A DNA stretch of 64,000 bases from Kiritimatiellaceae bacterium (GCA_013141415.1 JABFQY010000005.1:248001-312000); one strand, 5' to 3'; positions 1 to 8,662 are shown, counted from the first letter of the stretch. A program made the numbers and translations. Notes: generated from the letters alone by a model not told the origin.

Positions 1-601
1 TACGGAGAGCTTCGATCAGAATCGAATTGACGATGCGCACAACCGGAGCATCCGAGGCGCTTTCCAGCATTTCTTCGAGATTGTCTGCGCTGGTTGCGTC
101 GCGACCGACTTCCAGCTCACTGTCGTCCTCCATGTCTTTGAGGATGTCCTCTAGCCCGATCGACCCATCCTTTGCCGAGACATCCAGTACGCCAAGGATA
201 TCCCGCGGGTCGGCAATCACCGAAAATATCTGATACTCGATCTGCGTCTTGAGGTTTTCAATCCCCATAATATTGAAGGGGTCTCCCGTGGCGACGGTGA
301 GCAGTTTGCCGGTTTTGCACAGGGGCAGCATTTTCAGCTGCGCCCAGGTTGCGCGCGGCAGCATTTCAACCAGCGACCGGTCGACTTGAAAGCCATCGAG
401 ACTGATCGGCGTCATTTCCAGATACTCAGCCTTGGCCAGCAGCAGCACCGGCGCGGGCACTGCGCCCTGCGTAACCAGCACTTCTTCGAGCGGGATTCCG
501 GTTTTTTCGGACTCGGCCCTGGCTGTCTTTATTGCTTCTTCCGGAACCGGGAAGCGGTCAAAGAGAATCCCTGTCAGAGTTCTGTAGGCTTTATCGCTCA
601 T
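1..601 (-). CDS. GspE/PilB-type secretion ATPase, N-terminal part (cut by window edge)
   Basis: Read on the minus strand from an ATG at 601, this frame stays open for 200 codons to the window edge. It begins MSDKAYRTLTGILFDRFPVP, continues with the two-layer N-terminal domain typical of GspE/PilB (GIPLEEVLVTQGAVPAPVLL, then YLEMTPISL and LPLCKTGKLLTVATGDPFN), and reaches APVVRIVNSILIEAL. That last motif opens the hexameric ATPase core in this family. The Walker motifs lie outside the window. The protein should energise pseudopilus or pilus assembly at the inner membrane. It is divergent from the MshEN-like gene at 842 and belongs to the secretion locus to its right. The family call is firm; whether it serves a type II or type IV machine cannot be settled from this fragment. 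Confidence 0.85.
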   Translation of the reverse strand, partial: MSDKAYRTLTGILFDRFPVPEEAIKTARAESEKTGIPLEEVLVTQGAVPAPVLLLAKAEYLEMTPISLDGFQVDRSLVEMLPRATWAQLKMLPLCKTGKLLTVATGDPFNIMGIENLKTQIEYQIFSVIADPRDILGVLDVSAKDGSIGLEDILKDMEDDSELEVGRDATSADNLEEMLESASDAPVVRIVNSILIEALR

Positions 602-841
602 AATTTTACTTCGCAATTGTTGTCGCAGCAGAAACGGTGCCAAGTACGCGGCTACGATAGACTTTCCAATCATTGGAAACAAGCAGGGAGATGACGGAGA
701 ATTGAAATAACGGGGTGGCAGGATGTGTTCCGGCACTCCGTCCTAACTGCAATGTTCCAAACAATGTAAAAAATAGCGGTGCATCATCGGCACAAGTCGT
801 GCTTTAATGCGGGGCGTCGTTTAATTGATGCAGGAGAACTC
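602..841. promoter_or_regulatory. Divergent intergenic region between two secretion genes
   Basis: This 240-base gap separates the start of the GspE/PilB gene (minus) from the MshEN-like gene (plus), so it should carry promoters in both directions. It holds the perfect palindrome at 663-679 described separately, and an AT-rich stretch near 760-775. I could not assign a convincing -35/-10 pair. AGGAG at 832-836 serves the gene starting at 842. Confidence 0.45.
663..679. repeat. Palindromic motif TTTCCAA-TCA-TTGGAAA
   Basis: Two perfect 7-base arms are separated by three bases, centred in the divergent promoter gap of the secretion locus. Related palindromes occur at 40288-40304, 43413-43426 and 53181-53195. 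Each is intergenic, with a TTTCCA-like left arm, a 3-5 base spacer and a TGGAAA-like right arm. It could be an operator or a dispersed repeat; the sequence alone does not decide. Confidence 0.6.
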
Positions 842-1660
842 ATGAGCGAATCGACTGGTGCGAGAGAAGACCTTCAGCAGACTGCCGCCATGCTTGAGCA
901 GATCCTTGAGGTGATGCCCGATGATCTTTTCACATTGCGCGCGCTCTACGAAACATTGCTTAAACTCGAACGGCCCGAACAGGCTCTCAATTGCCTGAAG
1001 CGGTTAGATGACGCTGCGCGTGCCGTACAGAATGGCGAAGTCATCTCGTTTATTATTGAAGAGTACGAATCCGTCGCCGATGAAATGCCAGAGCTTCGCA
1101 AGCGGATTGAGAGGTTACAGGAACTGCAACTGGTCTCTGATCTGATGGCCGGGACGGTAGCAATTCCCAATTTGCCTGCCGGGCGAAAAGTCAGTGGTAT
1201 TGAAGCCGAAATGGCACTGGCTTGGGATCTGTTTCAGGATGAGCAGCTTTCTCAGGAGGAATATTCCAATGTATTGCATGACCTTACTGAAATGTCCTCG
1301 CGCGATGTGAGCGTTCCGGTGACCGTTCTGCATATTTTGCACGACCGCAACTTCAGCCGGTTCGACCGGCTGATGACACACCTCTGCCAGAAGAGCGGTA
1401 TGCCGATCATGGCAATCGGGCAGTTCAGTGAGCGCGAAGAATTGAGGGATGTGCTTCCTCTGGAGTTTATCATCCATCACGGCGCATTACCGTTTGCAGG
1501 GGTGGGCGACGACCTCCTGCTGGCAGTGCTTAACCCGCTGGACAAAGATCTGGTTCGCCGCGCGGGCGACTTGTCAGGCCGACGCTGCCACGCCTATCTG
1601 GTGTCCCCGCAGGAGTATGACCAGCGGTTGGCCCAGATTAAGAAAGCGCTGGCGGGTTGA
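842..1660 (+). CDS. Stand-alone protein with MshEN-like (GspE N-terminal) domain
   Basis: The 272-residue protein starts at the ATG at 842, preceded by AGGAG at 832-836. An upstream in-frame start at 779 lacks such a site. The N-terminal third is helical and repeat-like (AAMLEQILEVMPDDLFTLRALYE, shown here only as a landmark, resembles a TPR hairpin). The last 85 residues look like the MshEN/GspE N-terminal domain: LPLEFIIHHGALPFAGVGD, LLLAVLNPLDKDLV, and YLVSPQEYDQRLAQI. There is no ATPase core. In known MshEN domains this fold binds cyclic-di-GMP or docks on the inner-membrane platform. A regulator or adaptor of the neighbouring ATPase is a reasonable inference. It ends immediately against the convergent gene at 1661. 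Confidence 0.7.
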   Translation: MSESTGAREDLQQTAAMLEQILEVMPDDLFTLRALYETLLKLERPEQALNCLKRLDDAARAVQNGEVISFIIEEYESVADEMPELRKRIERLQELQLVSDLMAGTVAIPNLPAGRKVSGIEAEMALAWDLFQDEQLSQEEYSNVLHDLTEMSSRDVSVPVTVLHILHDRNFSRFDRLMTHLCQKSGMPIMAIGQFSEREELRDVLPLEFIIHHGALPFAGVGDDLLLAVLNPLDKDLVRRAGDLSGRRCHAYLVSPQEYDQRLAQIKKALAG

Positions 1661-2113
1661 TCACGGTTTTTTTGGAGTAAATCGTTCTCCAGGTGCGAGT
1701 CGGCGGGTTTCTCCGTTGCATCTGACAAGCACGTTGCTGGCTGTTATTTCGAGAACGCGCGCGCCGTTGACAACAGAACCGATCTTTACCACCTGACCGT
1801 TAATAACTGCCCGTGAGCCTCGGTTTGCGCTGAGGATCACGCCTTGACACAGTATGGTCTCCTCCGGTTTAGCCGGAACTGCTTTTTCAAAAAAGGATTG
1901 CAGGCCGCTGAATTTACTTTTTTGGATTGGTTTTTTACTAAGGACAGCGGGGATCCCAGTAGTTGAAGTCCGGACCAGGCGGGCGCAGAAGAAAAATCCT
2001 CCGGCAGCCGAAGCAAACAAAAGAACAAGTAGAGACCGTTTAAGCCACGCTGGAGTGCTTTTCAAGGGAGCTTTTTCTTTCTCAGGGATTGAATTCACGA
2101 TGTCTTTTCTCAA
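1661..2113 (-). CDS. GspB/PilP-like inner-membrane protein of the secretion locus
   Basis: The protein is about 150 residues, with one membrane segment near residues 25-45 (SLLVLLFASAAGGFFFCARL) and a periplasmic C-terminal beta domain (GVILSANRGSRAVINGQVV, then NVLVRCNGETRRLAPGE). That domain resembles the C-terminal domain of GspB and the HR/PilP fold, which contacts the secretin or the platform. The reading frame opens with TTG at 2113. An in-frame GTG at 2098 is an alternative, and neither has a clear ribosome site. The gene is convergent with the MshEN-like gene, with no gap between stop codons. Its setting in a secretion locus supports an accessory role, but the family is diverged and the exact name is uncertain. 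Confidence 0.6.
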   Translation of the reverse strand: MRKDIVNSIPEKEKAPLKSTPAWLKRSLLVLLFASAAGGFFFCARLVRTSTTGIPAVLSKKPIQKSKFSGLQSFFEKAVPAKPEETILCQGVILSANRGSRAVINGQVVKIGSVVNGARVLEITASNVLVRCNGETRRLAPGERFTPKKP

Positions 2114-2287
2114 TTGCCGGAAAAAATACCCTCCGCCTCAGGCTGAAGCGAACTATTTTGTGAGGGGAATGGCGTTCAATGCTATTGGTCTGAAAGAAAG
2201 TTAATCGTGGCACATGCGATGCTTTATATGATAGGGTAAAAGACACAGACAAAAATATCAGGCTTTTTGGAGAAGCAATAGGGCATT

Positions 2288-2758
2288 ATGAATCATTATA
2301 CAAACAGACAGGGAATGACGCTGGTGGAAACCCTGCTGATGGCGACCATCATAACTGTGTTAGCCGCATTTATCATCCCAGTAATTAATGTGGCTATTCG
2401 TAGCCGCGAGAATGCCGAATGCGCCCGCAAGTTGCGCACAGCGGTTCTGGCGTTCGAATCCTACGCAGCCGAGATCAGAAGCTATCCGGCAGACACAACT
2501 CCCGGGGTGATTCCGCCGGAGATGGCCAATTATTATTTTCCGTATTACAAAATAGACTGGTGGGGCGACCCCGCCGAACTGGGCGGGCAGTGGGACTGGG
2601 ATAACGGCTATCATTTTGCTCTTTCGGTTTCAATTGCCGAGCCGACCAAACCATCGGCGCAGATGATAGAGTTTGACCGCCTGATAGATGACGGGAATCT
2701 CAGTTCAGGAAACTTCCGTCAAGTTGGCACACAGTATCACTATATTATTCAGCAGTGA
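2288..2758 (+). CDS. Pseudopilin, GspG/GspH-like
   Basis: The 156-residue protein carries a class III prepilin leader: MNHYTNRQG, then MTLVETLLMATIITVLAAFI. The leader Gly, the Glu at mature position 5 and a hydrophobic helix are all present, so processing and N-methylation by a prepilin peptidase are expected. The globular part includes a Tyr/Trp-rich loop (YFPYYKIDWWGDP). It is the first of four pilin-like genes in G-I-J-K order, which indicates a type II secretion pseudopilus or a type IV pilus. No GspF platform protein or prepilin peptidase is visible; both may lie left of the window. GGAG at about 2270-2273 is too distant for an ideal ribosome site. Confidence 0.85.
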   Translation: MNHYTNRQGMTLVETLLMATIITVLAAFIIPVINVAIRSRENAECARKLRTAVLAFESYAAEIRSYPADTTPGVIPPEMANYYFPYYKIDWWGDPAELGGQWDWDNGYHFALSVSIAEPTKPSAQMIEFDRLIDDGNLSSGNFRQVGTQYHYIIQQ

Positions 2759-2763
2759 CCTCT

Positions 2764-3231
2764 ATGAAAAAAAAACATTCCAAATCCGGCGCTACATTGA
2801 TCGAAGTGTTGATTGCGGTTATGTTGATCGCAGTTGCTGCCGTGGTGATCTGCACAGGCATTTTTTATTCCTATAAAACAGTCATGCGGTCCCGCGCACG
2901 TCTTGATGCCCAAGGTATAGCTTTTGACAAACTCTGGGAGATATATAACCAGCCTCTTGACGTGATCGAGTACATGGCCTCGGCGTATAATACCGACCCG
3001 ACAAGCACGTCCACACCTCCGGGAAGCGTTTTTTCAGATCAAGGATTTATCCAATGGGCGGTTGAGCCGGATCCGGATCCGGATGTCAAATATTGGAAAA
3101 TCACGGTGCAGGTATGGGCCCCCAGCAACAGCCCGCTGTTTTCCGTGATTGGTGCGGATGGCACCGTGATCGCCGTCAGCCCTGAGCCTGTTGCAGAATA
3201 TCAGGTGTTACGTTACGCGGTGGAGCGCTGA
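2764..3231 (+). CDS. Pseudopilin, GspI-like
   Basis: The product is a 155-residue minor pseudopilin. After a short basic leader (MKKKHSKSG) comes ATLIEVLIAVMLIAVAAVV, with Glu at mature position 5. Length and position, directly after the G-like pseudopilin and before the J-like one, match GspI. The ATG at 2764 was chosen; a GTG at 2755 overlapping the upstream stop would add three residues. The C-terminal part is rich in Asp-Pro (PDPDPDVKYW). It would sit in the minor pseudopilin complex at the tip of the pseudopilus. Confidence 0.8.
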   Translation: MKKKHSKSGATLIEVLIAVMLIAVAAVVICTGIFYSYKTVMRSRARLDAQGIAFDKLWEIYNQPLDVIEYMASAYNTDPTSTSTPPGSVFSDQGFIQWAVEPDPDPDVKYWKITVQVWAPSNSPLFSVIGADGTVIAVSPEPVAEYQVLRYAVER

Positions 3232-3232
3232 T

Positions 3233-3769
3233 ATGAAAATGCAGAAAAAACGGGGATTTACTTTGGTGGAGGTTTTGTTGGCCACGGCCATTTCTGTCAT
3301 GGTGTTTGCCGCAATGGGAGCGCTACTAACCCGTTCTTTTACCCTCTGGATGAATGCCATGGCGAATTGGAAGCTTGCACAGCACGCGCGGGTTGCAAGG
3401 GCGCGCCTTTTGGACGGCGGGTTTGGTTCGGGAACCGGCTGGCTGTCATCTACAAATGTAATCGTTGCGAGCGCTTCCGGAGAAGCGTACGTCCAATATT
3501 ATCCATTAAAAAGCAGTGGGGCCTTTTATAGTTATGGGTGGACCAATTCCGCCGCCGGGAAAGATATTCGGTTGCGTAGCGGAAGTTCCGTGTGGGCTGT
3601 GGGTCAGAATGTGGCGGCTACGAACTATGTCGGCGACGTTGATGTGGAGATGTTCAGGCTGACAGCGGTAACCAACCAAATAATTACGGCCACCTACCAA
3701 CTGCGTCTTTCGGTGATGGGCAAGACGTTTACTCAGCCCTGTACGGTGAAGGCTTACCTGATCAATTAG
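3233..3769 (+). CDS. Pseudopilin, GspJ-like
   Basis: The 178-residue protein begins at the ATG at 3233, one base after the previous stop, which suggests translational coupling. The prepilin motif is KKRG then FTLVEVLLATAISVMVFAAM, with Glu at mature position 5. The remainder is a Ser/Thr/Tyr-rich beta domain. Order and size suggest GspJ, the partner of GspI and GspK in the tip complex, though these subfamilies are hard to separate by eye. Confidence 0.8.
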   Translation: MKMQKKRGFTLVEVLLATAISVMVFAAMGALLTRSFTLWMNAMANWKLAQHARVARARLLDGGFGSGTGWLSSTNVIVASASGEAYVQYYPLKSSGAFYSYGWTNSAAGKDIRLRSGSSVWAVGQNVAATNYVGDVDVEMFRLTAVTNQIITATYQLRLSVMGKTFTQPCTVKAYLIN

Positions 3770-3783
3770 GAACGAGGTGTTCT

Positions 3784-5574
3784 ATGGATAAAATCGGTAA
3801 ATATGACAACAAAGGCTTTGTTCTGACCGCTGTGATGATGCTTCTGCTGATCGGGTTGCTGGTGGCGGGGGCTTTTACAATTTCTGCGCGGCAGACCTTA
3901 CGAACCGTTGATCGCTGGCGGGCCTATGATGAATGTCAGCTGGCGGCGCAGACGGCCTTGGAAAAGATTAAATGGAATTTATACAATGAGGTGGAGTCTG
4001 GTGCTGACGGTCTGGAGTTTTCATGGACCAATGCCATATGGATTCAGGTTCACGCTCGTGACTTTAGCACGAATGGCACAGTGGCATCTATTGTTTCTGA
4101 CGCGGATCCAGCCGATCGTCTGTATTCCACTGCATACATTACCGGAACTGTAACAAACGGCACGGTTTACGGTGCTTTTGAAGAGCAGGTTATCTACGTT
4201 ACCAATCGGGTAGTAGCCTCGGTCGGGGGGGTAACACGATCGTTTGAGGAGACCGTAAAGTTTGTTCTCTCTAAAACCTCTGTATTTAATAACGCTTATT
4301 TCATCAATAACTACGGCTGGTTCGAGGGCGTCGATATGGTTTTGAACGGAGATATCCGCTCGAATTTCAATATCAAATTGAATTCAACGGCACTCGTGGT
4401 GAACGGGGCCTCAATGGCCGGATGGACAAACATAGTGAGCAAAACCCCGAAAAACTGGACATGGACTGCTTACGGGACAAATACCGGACACTCTTATTTT
4501 CGCCCTGCTTTCAATGTTGATTTTAACAAAAACAATTCCGCCAGCGTGTGGTCGAACGGATACAATTACATTTCGACTGGAGTGGTTCGGTCAAACAATG
4601 TCAAAAAACTAAAAATGCCATACATTGGCAATCTGGAAGAATATAAGAATTATGCACAGGAACAAGGGGGCACAATATCCAACAATTCCGGACTGGTTGT
4701 GGCTGCTGTATTCAATGGAATCGGGCCCAGTGGCTACTCGAACATCATAGATCGGATCGGGTTGAATGGGTACACAAATGGTGTGGATCGAGGATGTTTG
4801 GTTTTAGTTGGAACAACGAACAACCCGATTCGTCTAAACGGGCCGGTTGTCATAAACAGCGATCTTATCATCAAAGGCTACTATACAGGGCGCGGAACCA
4901 TTTATGCCGGTCGTAATATCCACGTCATTAGCAACCTTGTAGCAATCAACCCACCCGTGTGGCTGCATCCGGACTCCGTGACAAATTTTAACAGCACAAC
5001 ACTTTCAAACAACATGACAAGGGACTTTATGGGACTGTGCGCCAAAGGATCCATCATTCTTGGTGACTATACGGACAGCGGATTCCTCTCTGCTGTTGCA
5101 ACCTATCTACAACCTTCTTTTACAACCGAGTATCCGGTGTCAGCAACAGATAAAGATATCGGCTACGTCTCTTCGTACAGGAACGGAACGAACTACTTCA
5201 ACGGAAACTATACCCTTACCTATGGAAGTAAAGTCGGTTCGTTGGAGACAAACAGCGTGGCACGCAAGTATTACGAATCCAGTATTTCAGATGCAAAACT
5301 AAGGTCTCTATCGCCACAGCTTTCCCTCACATGGATTGACGCTGTATTGTATGACAATCATCTGATTGCAGGCAAACTTGGGGCGTCCGGCACAAATACC
5401 ATGATTAACGGGGCGCTTATTTGCCGTGATGAAGCGTTGTCGCTGACAACGGGCAGCAGGGTTTATATAAACTGGGATGCCAGAATGGCTTTTCCTGAAC
5501 AATTCAAGTCTCATTTGCCCATGAAGCTGTCGCAAGCCGAGACCATTCTTTGGAGGGAGGTTCCGGCACCATGA
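3784..5574 (+). CDS. Large GspK/PilX-like pilin protein with beta-solenoid-like C-terminus
   Basis: The protein has 596 residues. It opens with a prepilin-like leader (MDKIGKYDNKG) and FVLTAVMMLLLIGLLVAGA. Glu at mature position 5 is absent, as is usual for GspK and PilX tip proteins. Residues 40-170 are a mixed domain. From about residue 180 onward there are Asn/Gly-rich short beta repeats (GPVVINSDLIIKGYYTGRG, then TIYAGRNIHVISNLVAIN), resembling a beta-solenoid and quite unlike the roughly 300-residue helical GspK. GAGGTG at about 3775-3780 serves the ATG. The gene overlaps the next by four bases (ATGA at 5571). A tip protein with a large exposed head is inferred. Confidence 0.7.
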   Translation: MDKIGKYDNKGFVLTAVMMLLLIGLLVAGAFTISARQTLRTVDRWRAYDECQLAAQTALEKIKWNLYNEVESGADGLEFSWTNAIWIQVHARDFSTNGTVASIVSDADPADRLYSTAYITGTVTNGTVYGAFEEQVIYVTNRVVASVGGVTRSFEETVKFVLSKTSVFNNAYFINNYGWFEGVDMVLNGDIRSNFNIKLNSTALVVNGASMAGWTNIVSKTPKNWTWTAYGTNTGHSYFRPAFNVDFNKNNSASVWSNGYNYISTGVVRSNNVKKLKMPYIGNLEEYKNYAQEQGGTISNNSGLVVAAVFNGIGPSGYSNIIDRIGLNGYTNGVDRGCLVLVGTTNNPIRLNGPVVINSDLIIKGYYTGRGTIYAGRNIHVISNLVAINPPVWLHPDSVTNFNSTTLSNNMTRDFMGLCAKGSIILGDYTDSGFLSAVATYLQPSFTTEYPVSATDKDIGYVSSYRNGTNYFNGNYTLTYGSKVGSLETNSVARKYYESSISDAKLRSLSPQLSLTWIDAVLYDNHLIAGKLGASGTNTMINGALICRDEALSLTTGSRVYINWDARMAFPEQFKSHLPMKLSQAETILWREVPAP

Positions 5575-5954
5575 AGATGATCCATCTGCTTATATCTGGC
5601 GTTACACTCCTGTGGGCATTGCCGTTGATGGCATTCCTGCCTCCCGACGCCCCGTTTCGAAAAAATGAAATTGTTCAGCAAAGGGTGCGTGCAAGGGCGG
5701 AATACGAACAACAGCAGGCGGACTATCAAAAAGCCAAGATAGCCAGTCGCGTCCGAATAGCCGCCGCCATGAAAAAGCCGCCATGGATGCGCGCGGGCAA
5801 AACGGAAGTGAAGGGCGCGACCTCTGAAATATCACTTGAAACTGAGCGCGCGCCGCAAATAAATCATCGCTTTTTGGTGTCCGGCATGCTTTTAATTCTA
5901 CTAGGTGCGGTTGCTGGTTGGGTTCGGCATGCGACAAGAGAGACCGACGAATAA
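5571..5954 (+). CDS. Small two-segment membrane protein of unknown function
   Basis: This 127-residue protein is not recognised. The N-terminus is a signal peptide or membrane helix (LLISGVTLLWALPLMAF). It is followed by a charged helical stretch with many Arg, Gln and Ala residues (about 30-70), then a second membrane segment near the C-terminus (FLVSGMLLILLGAVAGWV). A strong ribosome site (GGAGGGAGG, 5552-5560) precedes the ATG at 5571, which overlaps the stop of the GspK-like gene. Its location between the tip pilin and PilM suggests a structural or assembly role in the same machine. Confidence 0.6.
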   Translation: MKMIHLLISGVTLLWALPLMAFLPPDAPFRKNEIVQQRVRARAEYEQQQADYQKAKIASRVRIAAAMKKPPWMRAGKTEVKGATSEISLETERAPQINHRFLVSGMLLILLGAVAGWVRHATRETDE

Positions 5955-5966
5955 AGTTTTTTAAAT

Positions 5967-6977
5967 ATGAATTTCAAACTAAAGCCATCCAGTGGAAAAG
6001 AACAGGGTCGGCGACCGGCCAACCTGCTGGCGCTCGACTTCGCCACCACCGGCGTTAAGGCCGTTCGGCTGAAAAAAAATAAAGATCATATTGCGCTGGC
6101 CGCCGCCGACATTCTGCCGCCCTGCGGCCCGAATGCGGAAGAAAGGCCTGCGCTGCCCAAACCGCTGGCCGCCTATTACGCCGCGCTGTGCGCCACCATG
6201 GATAATGTGATGCTGCGCGTGTTTGCCCAGACGATACCGGAAGAGGAAGACATCGAGGCGCTTGTGCGCGAAAATCTCAGTGTTTCAGCCGATTACCGTG
6301 TTGGCGGGCTGGTGCTTTCTCGCGCCCGAGGTAAGCGCGACAGCACGTTGTTAGGCGTGGCGGTTCCTGAAAAAACAGTCCAGCATTATCTGGAAATTTT
6401 TGCCAGCGGTGCGCCGGCACCGCATTCGCTGGAACTGTCCGGTCTGGCGGCACTTTCCGCCTTTTTGTATAACTATGGCGCGCAAACTGAAAACCAGACT
6501 GTTTGCGTTATTGAAACCGGAGCAAGCCACACCTATGCCGCCTTCCTGCACCGCAACCAGCTTCAGCTCATAAATCGTTTTGACGTTGGCGGCGATGCGC
6601 TGTTGCGGCAGGTTCAGCTTTCGCTGGGTGTGGATGCCGAAATGGCCGGCACCATTCTTGCCGGAGGTGCAGTGGATATTTCGTCCCCGATCCGGCAAGT
6701 GCTCACTCCTTTTACCCGGCAACTTTCAATTTATCGTGAGTTTGTCGAACGACAGAGCAAAGGCACGCTCTCGGCAGTTTATATTTCGGGCGGGCTCGCC
6801 TCGTCGCCCCGCTGGCAGACAGCCATCAAAGAAGTGCTTGGCTTTGTTCCTCAGGTTTGGAATCCGTTCGAAAAAATTGAAATTCTGCCCGGGGCCTTTC
6901 CAGAGAAATTGAAAGGTCAGGAACCTCGTTTTGCTGCAGCTGTCGGCGTGGCACTCGCGGGAATGGAGGCCATATGA
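5967..6977 (+). CDS. PilM-like actin-fold ATPase (GspL cytoplasmic-domain equivalent)
   Basis: The 336-residue cytoplasmic protein has an actin/FtsA-like fold. LLALDFATTGVKAVRLKKN near residues 17-35 is the phosphate-1 loop, TVCVIETGASHTYAAFL the phosphate-2 region, and AVYISGGLASSPRW the adenosine motif. It is followed without gaps by PilN- and PilO-like genes, the normal pilMNO order. In type IV pili PilM binds the PilN tail and the ATPases. In type II systems the cytoplasmic half of GspL is the same fold. A four-base overlap (ATGA, 6974-6977) couples it to the next gene. Confidence 0.8.
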   Translation: MNFKLKPSSGKEQGRRPANLLALDFATTGVKAVRLKKNKDHIALAAADILPPCGPNAEERPALPKPLAAYYAALCATMDNVMLRVFAQTIPEEEDIEALVRENLSVSADYRVGGLVLSRARGKRDSTLLGVAVPEKTVQHYLEIFASGAPAPHSLELSGLAALSAFLYNYGAQTENQTVCVIETGASHTYAAFLHRNQLQLINRFDVGGDALLRQVQLSLGVDAEMAGTILAGGAVDISSPIRQVLTPFTRQLSIYREFVERQSKGTLSAVYISGGLASSPRWQTAIKEVLGFVPQVWNPFEKIEILPGAFPEKLKGQEPRFAAAVGVALAGMEAI

Positions 6978-7564
6978 GCCTGCAGGTCAACCTCCTCAAA
7001 AAAGCGGAACGGCGCTATCAGGGCATCGTCAGCATGAAAGTGATGGCGCTCGGTTCAATCAGCGTGCTGGCTAGCATCACCATTCTTGTTTTCCTGCTGG
7101 CAGGCATTTCCAAAATGACACTTAATTCCAATCTGGATCGCGCCCGGCACGAGTGGGAGCGGCTCGATCCGCAGGCGGCAGTGATCCGTAGCGGCGAGTC
7201 AGCCATCACGGCCAACAGAAAAACTCTGTTGGAGCTCAATGCTTGGGCCACGGGGGATCATCCCTCTATGTTTAACATTTTGCTGGCGGTGCAGAGTCAG
7301 GTTCCGGCGCAGATGTCGCTGGAAAATCTGTATGTCGGTCTGGATCAGGTTTCTGATACCAACTCTGCCAGTTCCTACGTTCTCCGGCTTAGCGGTCGCG
7401 CGCAGGGTGAGCTGACAGCCGTTGATGCCAAGCGTCGGCTTAACTCCAGTGCCGGATTGCGCAGTTTCTGCGGTGAAGTCAAACTGGTTTCCTCTCAGCG
7501 CGAGTCCGGCGAAATCTGGCTGTTTTCACTGGAAGGCCGGCGTCCGGCGGGAGGTGTCAGATAA
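6974..7564 (+). CDS. PilN-like platform protein
   Basis: The protein has 196 residues. A short cytoplasmic start, MSLQVNLLKKAERR, is comparable with the INLLP-type motif of PilN that docks into PilM. A membrane helix lies at about residues 22-45, a coiled-coil stretch with many Arg and Glu follows, and then a ferredoxin-like periplasmic domain (SLENLYVGLDQVSD). Start and stop overlap both neighbours. It should form the inner-membrane platform with the PilO-like protein. Confidence 0.75.
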   Translation: MSLQVNLLKKAERRYQGIVSMKVMALGSISVLASITILVFLLAGISKMTLNSNLDRARHEWERLDPQAAVIRSGESAITANRKTLLELNAWATGDHPSMFNILLAVQSQVPAQMSLENLYVGLDQVSDTNSASSYVLRLSGRAQGELTAVDAKRRLNSSAGLRSFCGEVKLVSSQRESGEIWLFSLEGRRPAGGVR

Positions 7565-8154
7565 TGAACTGGTCCGCCCTCACCAAAAAACAGCAGCAGA
7601 TGGTTGTTGCCACGTTCGTGCTTGCGGTTGTGCAGATTGTTCTGATGATCCACTTTCTCGGCTGGACCAAACCCGCCTCGGCGCGCGGCGGTTCCGCAAA
7701 AAGAGAATTAATTAAGCTGGAGACGATGCTTGCTGATGCGCGCGACATTCTGAGTCGCGAGAATGTAATTCAGCGCGAACTGGCCTTGAGTATTTCGAAG
7801 CTGGAGGCGTTGGCGGTTCATGCGCCCACTATGTCTGACCGCTATGCCTGGGTCTATGAGTATGTTTCGCGCTGCGCCACGCTGGCCGGGGTTGAGCTGG
7901 ATAATCTCGAAGAAACGATCCTTGCGGACGACGACAAAAAAAATGCCGCTATCCGGCCATACGAGATCAGCATTTCCACGCGGTGCGGCTATAACAGTCT
8001 CGTAGAATTTCTCTGGCGGCTTGAGAAAGACAACCCTTTGCTGCGAATCAAAGAAGTAACAGTCTCAGCGATTCCTGACCAGCCCCAGGCCCATCAGATA
8101 CGGATTGTCATCCAATGGCCGTCTTCGATGAAAATCGAAAAGGGGGCGCAATGA
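7564..8154 (+). CDS. PilO-like platform protein
   Basis: The protein has 196 residues, a membrane helix at about 12-31 (QMVVATFVLAVVQIVLMIHF lies here), then a coiled coil and a ferredoxin-like domain ending with IRIVIQWPSS. Its start shares a base with the stop of the PilN-like gene, and its stop overlaps the next ATG. Sequence is poorly conserved in this family, so the call rests mainly on topology and the M-N-O order. Confidence 0.7.
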   Translation: MNWSALTKKQQQMVVATFVLAVVQIVLMIHFLGWTKPASARGGSAKRELIKLETMLADARDILSRENVIQRELALSISKLEALAVHAPTMSDRYAWVYEYVSRCATLAGVELDNLEETILADDDKKNAAIRPYEISISTRCGYNSLVEFLWRLEKDNPLLRIKEVTVSAIPDQPQAHQIRIVIQWPSSMKIEKGAQ

Positions 8155-8645
8155 ACAACCGCTTTCCGATTCTTTTGTTGACCGGCTTTTGTCTGACCGT
8201 CCTTGCTCAGGACGATTCCGTTACAGCCGCCAGCTCGCCAACCGGCATGACCGTTTCGGTTGAAAACTCTGTTCAGCCTTCCGACTCTGCGGTGTCGGCG
8301 CCCGAATCCGCAGATCCGAAAAAAGAAACAGCCGGTGAATGGGTGCAGGAGCCTCTCAGAGACCCGTTCTGGCCGATCGGTTTTTTTCCGCAGAATTGGC
8401 AAAAGAAGGCGAATGTCCAGAGCGTATCTGATCTTGGCGGCGCTGGCTGGAAAGCGGCCTCTGCAAAAATCCGGATCAGCGGAACCAGCCGTTTAGGCGG
8501 TCGAACCGCAGCAATAATTAACGGCGATCTCAAGATCGCTGGCGATCCGATTGAGGTTCTACACGAAGGTAAAACATATCAGTGGAAAATCGACGGAATT
8601 AATGCCGCCGGGCAAATTCAATTGAAAAGACTGGGAATCAGATAA
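8151..8645 (+). CDS. GspC/PilP-like exported protein
   Basis: Starting at the ATG at 8151, the product has 164 residues with a signal peptide ending near LTVLAQDD. A low-complexity Ser/Ala/Pro/Glu linker spans residues 25-65, then comes a motif EPLRDPFWPIGFFP common in PilP/GspC-like proteins of this type of locus. A small beta domain at the C-terminus (TSRLGGRTAAIINGDLKI and YQWKIDGINAAGQIQLKRL) resembles the HR/PilP domain, which bridges the inner-membrane platform and the N0 domain of the secretin. The secretin gene follows directly. Confidence 0.7.
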   Translation: MNNRFPILLLTGFCLTVLAQDDSVTAASSPTGMTVSVENSVQPSDSAVSAPESADPKKETAGEWVQEPLRDPFWPIGFFPQNWQKKANVQSVSDLGGAGWKAASAKIRISGTSRLGGRTAAIINGDLKIAGDPIEVLHEGKTYQWKIDGINAAGQIQLKRLGIR

Positions 8646-8662
8646 AAGGCAGGAGCAGATCT

